64,000 bases of DNA from Candidatus Contendibacter sp. GTDB taxonomy: Bacteria; Pseudomonadota; Gammaproteobacteria; Competibacterales; Competibacteraceae. Position numbers and translations under genes: made by a program. Below are positions 63,265-64,000 of the stretch, in pieces; position 1 is the first letter of the stretch, and each line of letters begins with the position of its first letter. The notes beneath the pieces were generated by a model. It made no database searches and was not told the origin of the DNA. It was given only the letters and a program-made list of their open reading frames with translations. The stretch lies in the NCBI GenBank assembly GCA_029624675.1, contig JARSSP010000021.1:62001-126000 (forward strand), written 5' to 3'.

Positions 63265-63720
63265 ATGCCCGCCATGCCTAAATTCCGGTCTTTTACCGCT
63301 CGTCTGATCGCGCTGACGCTGGCCGCGCTGCTCGCGACCGCTTGCGCCACCAAGGGCGACTCACCCCCACCGCCACCCGCCGGCGTGCGCGAGGATGGAT
63401 CGTTGATCCTCACTCGCGCCGACAACAATCGAAGCACCGAACTTCGGGTGGGCGAACGCTTGATCGTGCGGTTGCCGGAGAATCCCACGACCGGTTACAC
63501 TTGGGCCATTGACGAGACCGACAGCCGCTTGTTAGCGCTCGATAGCACCGACTACGTTCCCCCCGAGACTGGATCCATCGGGGCGCGTGGCCAGCGCACT
63601 TTCGTTTTCACCGCCCGCCAATCCGGCGAGGTCGCGCTCAAGTTCAAGTACTGGCGGTTTTGGGAAGGCGATGCCTCAGTGACCGAACGATTCGTCGTCA
63701 ATCTGCGCGTTCTGCCCTAG
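63265..63720 (+). CDS. Chagasin-family (I42) peptidase inhibitor lipoprotein
   Basis: A 151-residue lipoprotein with a signal ending LAALLATAC. The mature part is a chagasin-type cysteine-protease inhibitor: the L4 loop NPTTGYTWAIDE, and a C-terminal TFVFTARQSGEVALKFKYWR-like core followed by FWEGD, where family members have R-P-W. Starts at 63265 and 63274 are both possible. It could protect the cell from papain-like proteases of eukaryotic predators or of its own. Confidence 0.9.
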   Translation: MPAMPKFRSFTARLIALTLAALLATACATKGDSPPPPPAGVREDGSLILTRADNNRSTELRVGERLIVRLPENPTTGYTWAIDETDSRLLALDSTDYVPPETGSIGARGQRTFVFTARQSGEVALKFKYWRFWEGDASVTERFVVNLRVLP

Positions 63721-63844
63721 AGACATCCGCGAGATTTGATTAGGATATTCAATTCCGGCGTTTTCCCGATGCCGGCGACTATTGAACCAGACCTTCCATC
63801 CCAACCAATCGCAAGCTAATCCTTGAATTAAGGAGAAAACAGTA

Positions 63845-64000
63845 ATGAAAATTCGTATGTTGATCGCCATGAGCGCAGTAGGCCTGCTGCTAACGACGGG
63901 CTGCGCGACTGCGCCGGATAAGTCGCCGGCGAAGGAAGAAAAAGCCGCGGCTGCGTCGCAACAGGCGCCGACCCCCGATCTGAGTAACCGTGAAACGATA
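63845..64000 (+). CDS. Lipoprotein, N-terminal part (runs off the window)
   Basis: AAGGAG (63831-63836) precedes an ATG. The frame gives a signal peptide KIRMLIAMSAVGLLLTTGC with a lipobox cysteine near residue 20, then an Ala/Lys/Glu-rich linker. The gene is open at the right edge, so the family cannot be told. A Pal/OmpA-like or Lpp-like protein is possible. Confidence 0.75.
   Translation, partial: MKIRMLIAMSAVGLLLTTGCATAPDKSPAKEEKAAAASQQAPTPDLSNRETI

Overview
The window looks like a chromosomal segment of a GC-rich gammaproteobacterium. Three things suggest this: the conserved miaB-ybeZ-ybeY-ybeX-lnt order near the right end, Gram-negative envelope genes (waaA, cysZ, lnt, a type Vd patatin, an MscK-like channel), and the oxygen-independent ubiquinone genes ubiU/ubiV. 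A Competibacter- or Chromatiales-like bacterium would fit, but that is an impression from gene content. Core genes are high in GC; several accessory stretches (about 420-2715, 16373-18932, 46058-46586, 57465-57881) are visibly more AT-rich. No tRNA, rRNA or CRISPR array was recognised.

Layout. 1-2.7 kb: the end of a LuxR-type regulator, a secreted protein with five 49-residue repeats, and a lipoprotein. 2.8-12.9 kb: a DUF4143 ATPase, an MscK-like channel, waaA-cysZ, mdh and prpE, ending in a strong terminator. 13.1-14.3 kb: an IS982-family element that truncates a small ORF. 14.3-16.3 kb: ubiU-ubiV. 16.4-18.9 kb: an AT-rich four-gene cassette that looks like a nuclease toxin with an Imm49-type immunity protein. 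19-29.9 kb: purD, purH, a Uma2 protein, carbonic anhydrase, a YcgL protein, an aminotransferase, a giant unrecognised membrane protein and catalase. 30-38.9 kb: a YajR-like transporter, a PASTA/beta-propeller surface protein, ubiX, a Lon-N protein, a hydrolase and small envelope proteins.

38.9-40.2 kb holds the most unusual locus. A 119-residue protein has a twin-arginine leader and a Trp-rich tail with ten W-x-[N/D/E] motifs, as expected of a cyclophane-type RiPP precursor. It is followed 7 bp later by a protein with a SPASM-like cysteine cluster but no radical-SAM motif. Divergent to them is a PlpD-like patatin, then rluE.

43.2-53.7 kb is an accessory island. Four secreted proteins share an N-terminal module but end in different domains (TPR, FGE-sulfatase, DUF1566, TolA-like). 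Around them lie a Ser/Thr kinase, a PD-(D/E)XK AAA ATPase with several decayed 3' copies, two DUF433/DUF5615 pairs plus a remnant of a third, a collapsed Rpn nuclease gene, and composite palindromic repeats that sit next to stop codons and gene-decay borders. The C-termini of the FGE-sulfatase and DUF1566 proteins resemble variable regions of diversity-generating retroelements, although no reverse transcriptase is in the window.

53.8-64 kb returns to core genes: miaB-ybeZ-ybeY-corC, a two-gene insertion, lnt, a lysozyme-like lipoprotein, a short DarP, a Bcr/CflA transporter, a flippase-like membrane protein, a chagasin-type inhibitor and the start of another lipoprotein.
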